This document shows, piece by piece, positions 9,397 through 21,570 of a stretch of DNA of 64,000 bases. The stretch covers positions 124,001 through 188,000 of the forward strand of contig NZ_FNDG01000005.1 in the NCBI RefSeq assembly GCF_900100535.1, given 5' to 3'. Position 1 is the stretch's first letter. Each line of letters opens with the position of its first letter. This stretch comes from Phytopseudomonas flavescens (GTDB lineage Bacteria > Pseudomonadota > Gammaproteobacteria > Pseudomonadales > Pseudomonadaceae). The notes under the pieces were generated by a model that was given only the letters and a program-made list of their open reading frames with translations, was not told the DNA's origin and made no database searches. Position numbers and translations under genes: made by a program.

Positions 9397-10074
9397 ATGC
9401 TCCGCATTCCTGTTCTCGTCGCCGGCCTGCTGCTGTCCGCCAACGTGTTCGCCCTGTCGCTTTCCGACCTCAGCCAGCAGGACGCCAGCGGCGGCCTGAA
9501 GGATGCCCTCACCCAGGGCGCCAAGGTAGCCGTGCAGCAGCTCGGCAAGCCCGGAGGCTTCAGCGGCAACCCCGAGGTGCGCATCGAACTGCCGGGCAAG
9601 CTCGGCAAGGCGGCCAAGACCATGAAGATGATGGGCATGGGCACTCAGGTCGAACAGCTGGAAACCAGCATGAACCAGGCCGCCGAAGCTGCAGTGCCGC
9701 AAGCCCAGGCGCTGCTGGTCGACGCGGTGAAGAAGATGAGCGTGCAGGACGCCAAGAGCATCCTCTCCGGCGCGCAGGACTCGGCCACGCAATACCTGGA
9801 CAAGAGCAGCCGCGAGCAGATCCGCGCCAAGTTCCTGCCCATCGTCAAGCAGGCCACCAATCAGGTTGGCCTGGCCAAGCAGTACAACAGCTTCGCCAGC
9901 CAGGCCGCCACCTTCGGCGTACTCGATGCGAAGAGCGCGAATATCGAAAGCTACGTGACCGAACAGGCCCTCGACGGCCTGTTCGAGATGATCGCCAAGC
10001 AGGAAGCCGGCATCCGCGAGAACCCCGCTGCCGCCGCCACCAGCTTGGCGAAGAAGGTGTTCGGCGCACTCTGA
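9397..10074 (+). CDS. DUF4197 domain-containing periplasmic protein
   Basis: The 225-residue protein has a Sec signal peptide (MLRIPVLVAGLLLSANVFAL, cleavage near ANVFA) followed by one helical domain typical of DUF4197, with the phrases LKDALTQGAKVAVQQL and GLFEMIAKQEAGIRENP. The family is widespread in Gammaproteobacteria and has no established function. It should be periplasmic. It stands alone between the peptidoglycan-binding lipoprotein gene and the repeat-bearing left border of the accessory block. Confidence 0.85.
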   Translation: MLRIPVLVAGLLLSANVFALSLSDLSQQDASGGLKDALTQGAKVAVQQLGKPGGFSGNPEVRIELPGKLGKAAKTMKMMGMGTQVEQLETSMNQAAEAAVPQAQALLVDAVKKMSVQDAKSILSGAQDSATQYLDKSSREQIRAKFLPIVKQATNQVGLAKQYNSFASQAATFGVLDAKSANIESYVTEQALDGLFEMIAKQEAGIRENPAAAATSLAKKVFGAL

Positions 10075-13137
<3,063 letters not shown>

Positions 13138-13199
13138 GTCTGCCCAACGCGGCGCTATGTGCGGCGTCGCTTTCCCTGTCTGACCGGAGAGCTGATCCG

Positions 13200-13667
13200 A
13201 TGAACCGATTGATTGCGCCACTCGTTGCTTTGTCTCTGATGGCGGCGGAGTCCCAAGCCGCCAGCGAAATCCGTATTTCGCCAAACGGCTCGCAGCCCTC
13301 GGTCAAGGGCACGGCGCAAAACTTTACCGGCACGGTGCGCGTTGATGGCCTGTTCAAAGGTGATGCGCCCGCGCGCATCGGCGGCGGCACGGTGACCTTC
13401 GAGCCGGGCGCACGCACGGCGTGGCACACCCATCCGCTAGGGCAAACGCTGATCGTAACTGCCGGCGTCGGCTATGTGCAGCAAGAAAGTGGCGCGCGTC
13501 AGGAAATCCGTCCGGGCGACATTGTCTGGATTCCACCGAACACCCGTCACTGGCACGGCGCCACGGCCAACAACGGCATGACCCACATCGCCATCGCTGA
13601 AGCCGAGAACGGCAAAACCGTCACCTGGGCGGAGCAGGTATCGGAGGCGCAATACGCCGGCCAATAA
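13200..13667 (+). CDS. Exported cupin-domain protein
   Basis: The 155-residue protein begins with a Sec signal peptide ending near ESQAAS. The rest is a single cupin barrel. Metal ligands are readable: two His in AWHTHPLGQTLIV, where Gln takes the place of the usual Glu, and a later His in NTRHWHGA. This ligand pattern is that of small Mn/Fe cupins often encoded next to CMD-family proteins; some members are hydroxynitrile lyases, but I cannot assign that reaction here. It is predicted to be periplasmic, follows the second AKR by 62 bp and precedes the CMD gene on the same strand. Confidence 0.85.
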   Translation: MNRLIAPLVALSLMAAESQAASEIRISPNGSQPSVKGTAQNFTGTVRVDGLFKGDAPARIGGGTVTFEPGARTAWHTHPLGQTLIVTAGVGYVQQESGARQEIRPGDIVWIPPNTRHWHGATANNGMTHIAIAEAENGKTVTWAEQVSEAQYAGQ

Positions 13668-13896
13668 AGTTACGGAATGTGTCGAAGCTGCTCGACCGGC
13701 ACGTTCGCGGCAAACCGCCACGCAACCTCAAGGCCCCGTAACAACAGGCCCGCACCGGGATTCCAGCGGTTATTGCAACGTCGACTCATGAGCTCTGCTC
13801 AGGAGTCCATGCGCAATTTCGGGGTTAATCGCCACAACCATCCTCCTTACGATCCAGCCACACCGCAGCGCCCCGCAATGGATGGAGCCCTTCACG

Positions 13897-14670
13897 ATGA
13901 TCACTGACACCCGCAACAGCACTGCCCTCCCCACACTCATGGCGCTCTGCCTGAGCGTCGGGGCGATGATCAGCGTTACCACTCAAGCAGCCGAAGCCTC
14001 GCCCACCATGACCAGCACATCTGCCGGCGCAGCCAACTTGTCGAGCCAGCAACAAGCCATTCCACTGATCGCGGCGTTCATGGCGACCAGCGACATGCCC
14101 AACCTCAACACGGCGCTCAACCAAGGACTCGATGCTGAGCTGAGCATCAGCGAAGCCCGGGAAATTCTCGTGCAGCTCTACGCCTACGTCGGCTTCCCAC
14201 GCAGCCTCAACGCCTTGAATGAATTGATGACGGTGGTGCAGGCGCGCAAACAGCGCGGCATCGAAGATTCGCCGGGGCGTGAGCCGAGCCGGGCGATTCC
14301 GGTCGGGGATGAGTTGCTGGCCGCCGGCACTGCGAATCAAACCAAGATCTCCGGCGCCCCGGTCAAAGGCCCGGTATTCGAGTTCGCCCCGGTGATCAAC
14401 CGGTTCCTGCAAACGCACCTGTTCGGCGACATCTTCGAGCGCGACAACCTCGACTGGCAAAGTCGCGAACTGGCGACTGTCGGTGCGCTGGCAGCGACGC
14501 CGGGGGTCGAGCCTCAGTTGCGCTCGCACATGGCGGCGAGCCTGCGCGTCGGTCTCAGCGCGGCACAGTTGCACCAAGTCACCGAGCTGCTGAAAAAGCA
14601 TGGCGATGCACAGACTGCCGAGCGGGCCAACGCAGCGCTGGCCCAAGCCCTCACGGCTTCGAGGAAATGA
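13897..14670 (+). CDS. Exported carboxymuconolactone decarboxylase (CMD) family protein
   Basis: The 257-residue protein has two CMD-like helical halves: one around SISEAREILVQLYAYVGFP, the other around WQSRELATVGALAATPGVEP. No cysteine pair is present, so it is not an AhpD-type peroxidase. Before the domain is a signal-peptide-like stretch (LPTLMALCLSVGAMISVTTQ, then an A-rich cleavage region). I chose the ATG at 13897 because GGAG lies 9 bp upstream; an alternative ATG at 13882 gives five more residues. Its stop is one base before the next gene start, so translation is probably coupled. Role unknown. Confidence 0.82.
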   Translation: MITDTRNSTALPTLMALCLSVGAMISVTTQAAEASPTMTSTSAGAANLSSQQQAIPLIAAFMATSDMPNLNTALNQGLDAELSISEAREILVQLYAYVGFPRSLNALNELMTVVQARKQRGIEDSPGREPSRAIPVGDELLAAGTANQTKISGAPVKGPVFEFAPVINRFLQTHLFGDIFERDNLDWQSRELATVGALAATPGVEPQLRSHMAASLRVGLSAAQLHQVTELLKKHGDAQTAERANAALAQALTASRK

Positions 14671-14671
14671 C

Positions 14672-15736
14672 ATGAGAACTGCAAAACATTTGCTAAGCGT
14701 CACGCTGTTGAGCCTGTTGGCGGCCTGCGCGAACCACTCCGAAGGCCCGCTGCTGATCCAGAAACAAGGCAGCTTCGCCGCCGGCGGAACGATGACCACG
14801 ACACCGGGCACCTTCAACCCGCGCCAACCGATGACGCCCGACGGCCAGACCTACCACGGTGACCACGCCTACGCCTTCTATCAGATCCCGGTGGACGCGC
14901 GAAAACTGCCCATCGTCATGTGGCACGGCGCCGGTCAGTTTTCCAAGACCTGGGAAACCACCGCCGATGGCCGCGCAGGCTTTCAGAACATTTTTCTGCG
15001 CCGCCACTATGGCGTCTATCTGATCGATCAGCCCCGGCGTGGTGATGCCGGGCGCAGCATGGTCGAGACCACCATCAAGCCTGTGCCGGACGAACAACTG
15101 TGGTTCAACCAGTTCCGCATCGGCCTGTGGCCCCACTACTTCAACGGCGTACAAGTGGCACAGGACTCAGAAACCCGCGAGCAGTTTTTCCGGGCGATGA
15201 CGCCGAACACCGGGCCGTTCGACATGGACGTGATCTCCGATGGCGTATCAGCGCTGTTCGACAAAATCGGCCCGGGGATTTTGTTCACCCATTCCCAGGG
15301 TGGCGGACCAGGCTGGTTGACGGCGATCAAGAACGACAAGGTCAAGGCCATCGTGGCGTTCGAGCCTGGCAGCAGTTTCGTGTTTGCTGACGGTGAAGTG
15401 CCGGCGCCGATCCCCAGCGCGTTCGACACGGTGCAAGGCGCAGCGGTGCCGATGGAGCAATTCATGGCACTGACGCGTATTCCGATTCTGATCCTCTACG
15501 GCGACAACATCCCGGAACAGGCCATAGACCTACCCGCGCAGGACAGTTGGCGCGCGCGCCTGGAGATGGCCCGCGTGTGGCGTGATGCGGTCAATCGGCA
15601 CGGCGGTGACGTGCGGCTGATCCACCTGCCGGAAATCGGCATCCACGGCAATACCCACTTCCCCATGTCGGATCTGAACAACGTGCAGATCGCTGACCTG
15701 GTCGCGCAATTCCTCAAAGAAAAACAGTTGGACTGA
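14672..15736 (+). CDS. Alpha/beta-hydrolase lipoprotein
   Basis: The 354-residue product starts with a lipoprotein signal (MRTAKHLLSVTLLSLLAAC), so Cys19 is the likely lipidated residue. The fold is alpha/beta hydrolase: VMWHGAGQFSKTW forms the oxyanion region, THSQGGGPGW holds the likely Ser nucleophile, and a His in GIHGNTHFP completes the triad. It belongs to esterase-like families of unknown substrate. GAGGAA precedes the ATG, which lies one base after the stop of the CMD gene. It should sit on the periplasmic side of a membrane. Confidence 0.85.
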   Translation: MRTAKHLLSVTLLSLLAACANHSEGPLLIQKQGSFAAGGTMTTTPGTFNPRQPMTPDGQTYHGDHAYAFYQIPVDARKLPIVMWHGAGQFSKTWETTADGRAGFQNIFLRRHYGVYLIDQPRRGDAGRSMVETTIKPVPDEQLWFNQFRIGLWPHYFNGVQVAQDSETREQFFRAMTPNTGPFDMDVISDGVSALFDKIGPGILFTHSQGGGPGWLTAIKNDKVKAIVAFEPGSSFVFADGEVPAPIPSAFDTVQGAAVPMEQFMALTRIPILILYGDNIPEQAIDLPAQDSWRARLEMARVWRDAVNRHGGDVRLIHLPEIGIHGNTHFPMSDLNNVQIADLVAQFLKEKQLD

Positions 15737-15784
15737 CCCAACACTTTTGCAACTGCCGCCCTTTTGATTGCTACGGAGCTTCAC

Positions 15785-16837
15785 GTGAAGAACTCTCTCA
15801 AAGCCACGTTCATGTCGGCATTGGTCGGCCTCTCGGCAGGCGAAGCCTTGGCCGCCGACTACAAGAAGAACCCGTTCACCCTCGCCTACGACGGCGCGAT
15901 CACCCGCAACGAACCCGGCAAGGTCAACATCCACCCGGTCAGCTATAAGCTCAACGGTCTGGACATCGCCGCCAACGTCTACACTCCTGCCAATTACGAC
16001 GCGAAGAAGATCTACCCGACCGTGGTGGTTGCGCATCCGAATGGCGGCGTAAAAGAGCAAGTCGCCGGTCTGTATGCCCAGCGCCTCGCCGAACAGGGCT
16101 ACATCACCATCACGGCCGATGCGGCGTATCAGGGCGCCAGTGGTGGTCAGCCGCACAGCATCGATAAACCAGCGTATCGCATCGAAGACATTCATGGCAT
16201 GGCCGATTTCATCGGCCAGTTTGCCGGTGTCGATGACAGGCGTCTGGGCTTGCTCGGCATCTGCGGTGGTGGTGGTTATTCGTTGGCGGCGGCGCAAACC
16301 GACAAACGCTTCAAATCGCTGGCGACGGTGAGCATGTTCAACTCGGGCCGCGTGCGCCGCAACGGCTACAATGACTCGCAAATGGACAGCATCCAGCAAC
16401 GTATGCAACAGGCGTCAGAAGCCCGCGCGCAAGAAGCGGCCGGTGGCGCGGTGCTGTATTCGGGGGATGCCAACCTCACCGACGAGCAGATCGCCAAACT
16501 GCCTTTCGAGCTGTATCGCCAAGGTTATGAGTACTACTGGAAGACCCACGCGCACCCGAACTCGACCTTCAAATATACCACCAGCAGCCTGATCGATTTG
16601 ATGCGTTTCGACGCCACTGACCATATCGAGCTGATCAATCAACCATTGCTGATGATCGCCGGCAGCAAGGCCGACAGCCTGTACATGACTCAGGATGCGC
16701 TCGCGAAAGCCAGCGGTACCACCGACAAGGAAGTGTTCATCCTCGACGGCGCCACGCACATCGAAACCTATTGGGTTCCGCGTTATGTCGATGCCGCGAT
16801 TGGCAAACTGACCGCGTTTTACACCCGCACCTTGTAA
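15785..16837 (+). CDS. Exported alpha/beta hydrolase with cysteine nucleophile
   Basis: The 350-residue protein starts at a GTG with GGAG seven bases upstream; a TTG 21 bp earlier is less likely. A Sec signal peptide (MKNSLKATFMSALVGLSAGE, cleavage after EALAA) precedes an alpha/beta-hydrolase domain of the YcjY/dienelactone-hydrolase-like kind. The nucleophile elbow reads GICGGGG, with Cys where most esterases have Ser, as in dienelactone hydrolase. Asp in GSKADSLY and His in GATHIETY are likely triad partners. It lies 48 bp after the lipoprotein hydrolase gene. The substrate is unknown. Confidence 0.85.
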   Translation: MKNSLKATFMSALVGLSAGEALAADYKKNPFTLAYDGAITRNEPGKVNIHPVSYKLNGLDIAANVYTPANYDAKKIYPTVVVAHPNGGVKEQVAGLYAQRLAEQGYITITADAAYQGASGGQPHSIDKPAYRIEDIHGMADFIGQFAGVDDRRLGLLGICGGGGYSLAAAQTDKRFKSLATVSMFNSGRVRRNGYNDSQMDSIQQRMQQASEARAQEAAGGAVLYSGDANLTDEQIAKLPFELYRQGYEYYWKTHAHPNSTFKYTTSSLIDLMRFDATDHIELINQPLLMIAGSKADSLYMTQDALAKASGTTDKEVFILDGATHIETYWVPRYVDAAIGKLTAFYTRTL

Positions 16838-16901
16838 TCAACTCTCTAGGTGCCGCGCATCCGTGTGCAACCTGCTTTCATGGATTAATCCCGCGCCCCT
16901 C

Positions 16902-16916
16902 ATGAGAGGTTCTCAT
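16902..16916. promoter_or_regulatory. Small palindrome at the LysR gene start
   Basis: ATGAGAGGTTCTCAT has perfect 6-bp arms around GGT, two bases before the gene start on the top strand. It contains the AGAGG Shine-Dalgarno, so it could form a small hairpin that limits translation or act as a protein binding site. Function is inferred only. Confidence 0.3.
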
Positions 16917-16918
16917 CA

Positions 16919-17812
16919 ATGTCCCGCGCCAATCTCAATGACCTGCAAGCCTTCGTGGTCATCACCCGCGAAGGCAGTTTCACCCGCGCCGCCGCCCAGC
17001 TTGGCGTCTCGCAGTCGGCGCTGAGCCACACCCTGCGGGCACTGGAAACCAGGCTGGGCGTGCGCTTGCTGACGCGCACCACGCGTAGCGTTTCCCCGAC
17101 CGAGGCCGGTCAACGCTTGTATCAATCGATGGCGCCGCGCTTTGATGAGATTGAACTGGAACTGGCGGCGGTCAGCGAGTTTCGCGACACCCCGGCCGGC
17201 AATGTGCGAATCCAGGCGTCGGAACACGCGGCGAACAATATACTCTGGCCGAAGCTGCTGAAGGTGCTGCCCGACTACCCGGACATCAAAGTCGAAATCA
17301 CCGTCGACTACGCCCTCTCCGACATCGTTGCGCAGCGTTATGACGCGGGTGTACGCCTGGGTGAACAGGTGGCCAAGGACATGATCGCCGTGCCGATCGG
17401 GCCATCGTTGCGCATCGCCGTTGTCGGATCGCCGCAGTATTTCCAGCATCGGCCTTACCCGATGGAACCGGGAGATCTGGCGGCGCACAACTGCATCAAC
17501 CTGCGCCTGCCGACTCACGGCAGCCTGATGCAATGGGATTTCGAAAAGGATGGCCACGAACTCAAGGCCCGCGTCGAAGGCCAATGGACATTCAACAGCA
17601 GCGTGCCAATTCTGCGTGCGGCCTTGGCAGGATGTGGCTTGGGTTTCCTGCCGGAGGACATGGTGGCGAAGGAGCTTGCCGACGGTAGTCTTGTGCGGGT
17701 GCTGGAAGATTGGTGCCAACCCTTTGCCGGTTACCATCTCTACTATCCCAATCGCCGTGAACATTCATCAGCGTTTGGCGTTGTAGTTGAAGCGTTACTC
17801 TACAAGCGCTGA
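16919..17812 (+). CDS. LysR-family transcriptional regulator
   Basis: The 297-residue protein has an N-terminal winged helix-turn-helix (about residues 5-65, with FTRAAAQLGVSQSALSHTLR) and a LysR effector-binding domain of the substrate-binding-protein fold (about 90-295). It is the last gene of the eight-gene block and lies on the same strand, 81 bp after the hydrolase gene. LysR regulators usually control neighbouring genes, so the block is the likely target, although the usual divergent layout is absent. A palindrome overlaps its ribosome-binding site. The inducer is unknown. Confidence 0.93.
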   Translation: MSRANLNDLQAFVVITREGSFTRAAAQLGVSQSALSHTLRALETRLGVRLLTRTTRSVSPTEAGQRLYQSMAPRFDEIELELAAVSEFRDTPAGNVRIQASEHAANNILWPKLLKVLPDYPDIKVEITVDYALSDIVAQRYDAGVRLGEQVAKDMIAVPIGPSLRIAVVGSPQYFQHRPYPMEPGDLAAHNCINLRLPTHGSLMQWDFEKDGHELKARVEGQWTFNSSVPILRAALAGCGLGFLPEDMVAKELADGSLVRVLEDWCQPFAGYHLYYPNRREHSSAFGVVVEALLYKR

Positions 17813-18154
17813 GTCAGCGACCTTCGAGGCGTCTGATTTTTACCCGACCCACAAACCCGTGAATGAGCAGATGCTTTTGATCGATTGCAGTCGAACGCGA
17901 CCGGCTGCAATGGGTGGCGATTGCAGACGTTCGCTGCTTTGGCTTTTGATGTTTCTCCTGCACCGAAATAACAGGCGACACCAATCGCCCCCTTCAGGAG
18001 GCTGAATGGAGTCCCTGTGCAGGGGGACGAGCCGCATGGATGCGGCGGGAGACCTGATGGGCCAGGGATGGCCATTCCAGGCCGGCCCCCGGAACGACGA
18101 TGAAATGGGGGAACCCCAGCGAAGCTGGGGTCGGATGTCGGGGCTAGACCTTTT

Positions 18155-18201
18155 GGTTTCTTTTGGCGGGGCCGGCCATCCGGGCAATTCCAAAAGAAAC
18201 C
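18155..18201. repeat. Inverted repeat GGTTTCTTTTGG / CCAAAAGAAACC
   Basis: Perfect 12-bp arms lie at 18155-18166 and 18190-18201 with a GC-rich spacer. They lie at the end of a G-rich stretch with further pairing, such as CCCCAGC and GCTGGGG near 18113-18130. The CTTTTGG...CCAAAAG arrangement recurs in intergenic repeats of pseudomonads. It may be transcribed as a structured RNA, but nothing here proves that. Confidence 0.5.
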
Positions 18202-18261
18202 CGCTCGCCAGAGCGGAACTGAACCTACGAACAACGCGATAACTCTGGCAAACCGCAGGCC

Positions 18262-18340
18262 TTAGGGTAGATGACGCTCTTTTCATCCACCATTGCGATC
18301 GCTGGGTTTGTGGACGGATAAAACGTCGTACACCCTACGG
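18262..18340. repeat. GTAGGGT-type intergenic repeat, right copy
   Basis: The unit opens near TTAGGGTAGATGACGCT and closes with the inverted match CACCCTACGG. Positions 18273-18302 match 10201-10230 at 28 of 30 bases in the same orientation, so copies of one family lie on both sides of the 10.5-17.8 kb gene block. Unlike the left copy it lacks the long perfect inverted arms. Confidence 0.65.
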
Positions 18341-18352
18341 ACTAACTCGCTT

Positions 18353-18403
18353 GTGGGAGCGGGCCATGCCCGCGAAAAAATCACGGGCATGGCCCGCTCC
18401 CAC
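18353..18403. repeat. Pseudomonas REP palindrome
   Basis: Perfect 20-bp arms run from GTGGGAGCGGGCCATGCCCG (18353-18372) to its reverse complement (18384-18403), with an A-rich 11-bp loop. The GTGGGAGCGGGC head is the well-known REP consensus of pseudomonads, which are mobilised by REP-associated tyrosine transposases. No transposase is nearby. Confidence 0.85.
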
Positions 18404-18441
18404 AGGTAAAACAACAATGACCGCTTTCGCCTTCTATCTGC

Positions 18442-18479
18442 AAAAAGGGGCTGATGCATTGCGCACCAGCCCCTTTTTT
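18442..18479 (-). terminator. Intrinsic terminator of the RND operon
   Basis: Arms GGGGCTG and CAGCCCC are flanked by A and T runs on both sides, so it can work in either direction. On the minus strand it stands directly at the RND permease stop codon, which overlaps the A/T-run. Confidence 0.85.
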
Positions 18480-21400
18480 ACTCCGTGCTGCGGGCGCTGT
18501 CGCTCGGCTTGACCCTGAACCACGCCGCATAAAGCGCCGGCAAAAACAGCAGGGTCAGTGCCGTGGCCACCACCAGGCCGCCCATGATCGCCACCGCCAT
18601 GGGCCCGAAGAACACGCTGCGCGACAGGGGAATCATCGCCAGTACCGCCGCCAGAGCGGTCAGCACGATGGGCCGGAAGCGCCGTACCGTGGCTTCGACG
18701 ATGGCATTCCAGGTGTCCAGCCCCGCTGCTCGGTCCTGCTCGATCTGGTCGACCAGAATCACCGAGTTGCGCATGATCATGCCTGACAGCGCGATGCTGC
18801 CGAGCATGGCCACGAAGCCGAACGGTTGGCCGAACAGCAGCAGGAACAGGGTCACGCCGATCAGCCCCAGGGGCGCGGTAAGAAACACCATAATCGACCG
18901 TGAGAAACTCTTGAGCTGCAGCATCAACAGCGTCAGCACCACCACGACGAACAGCGGCACGCCGGCATTCACCGAGGCCTGGCCCTTGGAAGAGTCCTCC
19001 ACCGTGCCACCCACCTCCAGCAGATAGCCATCGGGTAGGCTCGCGCGTACTTCGTCCAGCGTCGGCAGAATCTGCTGGGTCAGCGTCGCCGGCTGCTGCG
19101 GGCCGTATATATCGGCGCGCACGCTCACCGTCGGCAGGCGATTGCGGTGCCAGATCACACCTTCCTCGAAGCCATATTCGAAGGTGGCGATCTGTGCCAG
19201 CGCCACGCTCTTGCCGCTCTCGGTGGGCACCGCCAGGCTCGGCAGCCGTTGCAGGGCCTGACGTTCCACTGGCGTGCCGCGCAGGAGGATCTCGATCAGC
19301 TCGTTGTCTTCGCGGTAATCGCTGACCGACGAGCCATTCAGTGCACTGCGCAGGAAACTCGCCACGTCGGCTGTGCTCACGCCCAGGGCCCGGGCGCGAT
19401 CCTGATCGATGTTCAGGTACACCACCTTACTTGGCTCTTCCCAGTCCAGGTGCACGTTGACCACATAAGGGTTGTCACGCACCTTGTCGGCGACTTGTCG
19501 GGCCAGCCCGCGGACTTCGTCGATATGCTCGCCGGAAACCCGGAACTGCACGGGGTAGCCCACCGGCGGCCCGTTCTCCAGACGCGAGATGCGCGTGCGC
19601 AGGCTTGGGAACTCATCATTCAACACGCCGATCAGCCAGTTGCGCAGCGCCTCGCGATCCTCGATGGTTTTCGCCAGCACCACGATCTGCGCGAAGCTGG
19701 TCGCCGGCAGTTGCTGATCCAGCGGCAGGTAGAAGCGCGGCGAGCCGGTACCCACGTAAGCCACGTAGTTATCCACACCGGGATGCCCGGCCAGGCGCTC
19801 TTCGAGACGCCGCACCTCGGCCTCGGTGGCGATCAACGAAGCGCCCTCGGCCAGCTTGAAGTCGACCATCAGCTCCAGCCGCCCCGATGCAGGGAAGAAC
19901 TGCTGCGGTACGAAGCGGAACAGCAGGATCGAGCCGACGAACAGCGCCAGGGTCAGCATGATCACCGTCTTGCGGCGTTGCACGCACCAGTTGACCACGC
20001 GCCGGACGCTTTCGTAGAAGGCCGTGTCATAGGGATCGTGCCCTGCACCGCTGCCACCGTGTTTCTGAGCCGCCTGCTTGGCCAGATCCGGCAGGAAACG
20101 AGCGCCCAGATAGGGCACGAACATCACCGCAGCGACCCAGGACATCAGCAGCGCGATGGTCACCACCTGGAAGATCGAACGGGTGTACTCGCCGGTGGCC
20201 GATTGCGCCGTGGCGATCGGCAGGAAACCTGCAGCGGTGATCAGGGTGCCGGTGAGCATCGGGAACGCCGTACTCGTCCAGGCGAAGCTGGCCGCCTTGA
20301 GACGGTCGTAGCCCTGCTCCATCTTGATCGCCATGATTTCCACGGCGATTATCGCGTCGTCCACCAGCAGGCCCAGCGCCAACACCAGTGCTCCCAGGGA
20401 AATCTTGTGCAGGCCGATGTTCAGGTAGTACATGGCGGCGAAGGTCATCGCCAGCACCAGGGGAATCGACAGTGCCACCACCAGCCCGGTACGCATGCCC
20501 AGGGAGAAGAAGCTCACCAGCAGCACGATGATCAGCGCCTCGGTGAGCACCTTGACGAACTCACCGACGCCGGTTTTCACCGCTGCCGGCTGATCCGACA
20601 CCTTGCGCAGTTGCATGCCCGCCGGCAGGTTATTCTGCAAACGCGTGAACTCACCTTCCAGCGCCTTGCCGAGGAGCAGAATGTCGCCGCCGGGCTTCAT
20701 CGACACCGCCAGGCCGATGGCATCTTCACCCATGAAACGCATGCGTGGCGCGGGTGGATCGTTGAAGCCACGCTTGACCTCGGCCACGTCGCCGATGCGC
20801 AAGGTGCGATCGGCCACGCGGATGGGGAAATCGCGGATCTGCTCGACCGTCTCGAAACTGCCGCTGACCCGCAGCTGCACGCGGTCGGAGCCGGTCTCGA
20901 AGAAGCCCGCCACGGCCATCGCGTTCTGCTGGTCGAGGGCCTGCTGCACGGCGGCGAGGGGCAGGCCAAGGGTGGCCAGCTTGGTGTTGGACAGTTCGAT
21001 CCAGATCTTTTCGTCCTGCAGGCCGACCAGTTCGACCTTGCCGACGTCCTTGACCCGCTGCAGCTGCAGTTGCACGCGGTCGGCGTAGTCCTTGAGCACC
21101 GCGTAATCGAAGCCGCTGCCGGTGAGCGCGTAGATGTTGCCGAAGGTGATGCCGAACTCGTCGTTGAAGAACGGCCCCTGGACACCGCCTGGCAGCGTAT
21201 GGCGGATGTCGCCGATCTTCTTGCGCAACTGGTACCAGAGTTCGGGGATCTGGTTGGAGTGCATGGAATCCCGGGCCATGAAAGTGACCTGGGATTCACC
21301 GCTTCGCGAGAAGGACACGATGCGCTCGTACTCGCCGGTCTCCATCAGCGTCTTCTCGATACGCTCGGTGATCTGCCGCGCCACCTGCTCGGCCGTGGCG

Positions 21401-21564
21401 CCGGGCCAGCTGGTTTTCACCACCATGGCCTTGAAGGTGAACGGCGGATCCTCGCTCTGGCCGAGCTTGGAATAGGACAGCGCACCGACGATGCCCAGCA
21501 GCAACATGAGGTACAGGACGATCTGACGGTGATGCAGCGCCCAGGCGGAAAGGTTGAAGGACAT
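18478..21564 (-). CDS. RND multidrug efflux permease, inner membrane
   Basis: The 1028-residue protein is a full-length HAE1-type RND transporter. It has an N-terminal transmembrane helix (residues 10-30), two large periplasmic loops and two six-helix bundles. The proton-relay Asp pair is in the TM4 motif ALGLLVDDAIIAVE. The opening MSFNLSAWAL and the SEDPPFTFKAMVV region resemble the TriC/VexK-like branch. It probably exports drugs, solvents or biocides with the adaptor encoded just upstream (6 bp gap) and an outer-membrane channel encoded elsewhere, since none is in this operon. The divergent TetR gene is the likely repressor. Confidence 0.95.
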   Translation of the reverse strand: MSFNLSAWALHHRQIVLYLMLLLGIVGALSYSKLGQSEDPPFTFKAMVVKTSWPGATAEQVARQITERIEKTLMETGEYERIVSFSRSGESQVTFMARDSMHSNQIPELWYQLRKKIGDIRHTLPGGVQGPFFNDEFGITFGNIYALTGSGFDYAVLKDYADRVQLQLQRVKDVGKVELVGLQDEKIWIELSNTKLATLGLPLAAVQQALDQQNAMAVAGFFETGSDRVQLRVSGSFETVEQIRDFPIRVADRTLRIGDVAEVKRGFNDPPAPRMRFMGEDAIGLAVSMKPGGDILLLGKALEGEFTRLQNNLPAGMQLRKVSDQPAAVKTGVGEFVKVLTEALIIVLLVSFFSLGMRTGLVVALSIPLVLAMTFAAMYYLNIGLHKISLGALVLALGLLVDDAIIAVEIMAIKMEQGYDRLKAASFAWTSTAFPMLTGTLITAAGFLPIATAQSATGEYTRSIFQVVTIALLMSWVAAVMFVPYLGARFLPDLAKQAAQKHGGSGAGHDPYDTAFYESVRRVVNWCVQRRKTVIMLTLALFVGSILLFRFVPQQFFPASGRLELMVDFKLAEGASLIATEAEVRRLEERLAGHPGVDNYVAYVGTGSPRFYLPLDQQLPATSFAQIVVLAKTIEDREALRNWLIGVLNDEFPSLRTRISRLENGPPVGYPVQFRVSGEHIDEVRGLARQVADKVRDNPYVVNVHLDWEEPSKVVYLNIDQDRARALGVSTADVASFLRSALNGSSVSDYREDNELIEILLRGTPVERQALQRLPSLAVPTESGKSVALAQIATFEYGFEEGVIWHRNRLPTVSVRADIYGPQQPATLTQQILPTLDEVRASLPDGYLLEVGGTVEDSSKGQASVNAGVPLFVVVVLTLLMLQLKSFSRSIMVFLTAPLGLIGVTLFLLLFGQPFGFVAMLGSIALSGMIMRNSVILVDQIEQDRAAGLDTWNAIVEATVRRFRPIVLTALAAVLAMIPLSRSVFFGPMAVAIMGGLVVATALTLLFLPALYAAWFRVKPSDSARSTE

Positions 21565-21570
21565 CGACGC

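Larger units (their letters stand above)
17813..18477. other. Noncoding right border of the accessory block, rich in repeats
   Basis: No convincing gene lies in these 665 bp. In order they hold a structured G-rich stretch (about 17990-18240) with a 12-bp inverted pair, a GTAGGGT-type repeat (18262-18340), a perfect REP palindrome (18353-18403) and a bidirectional terminator (18442-18479). Such clustering of repeat families is typical of integration-prone intergenic regions in Pseudomonas. Confidence 0.6.

Noticed and set aside
17800..18286. Overlapping frames of 70-148 codons on both strands in the repeat-rich border
   Set aside because: They span structured repeats, have odd composition and no ribosome sites.
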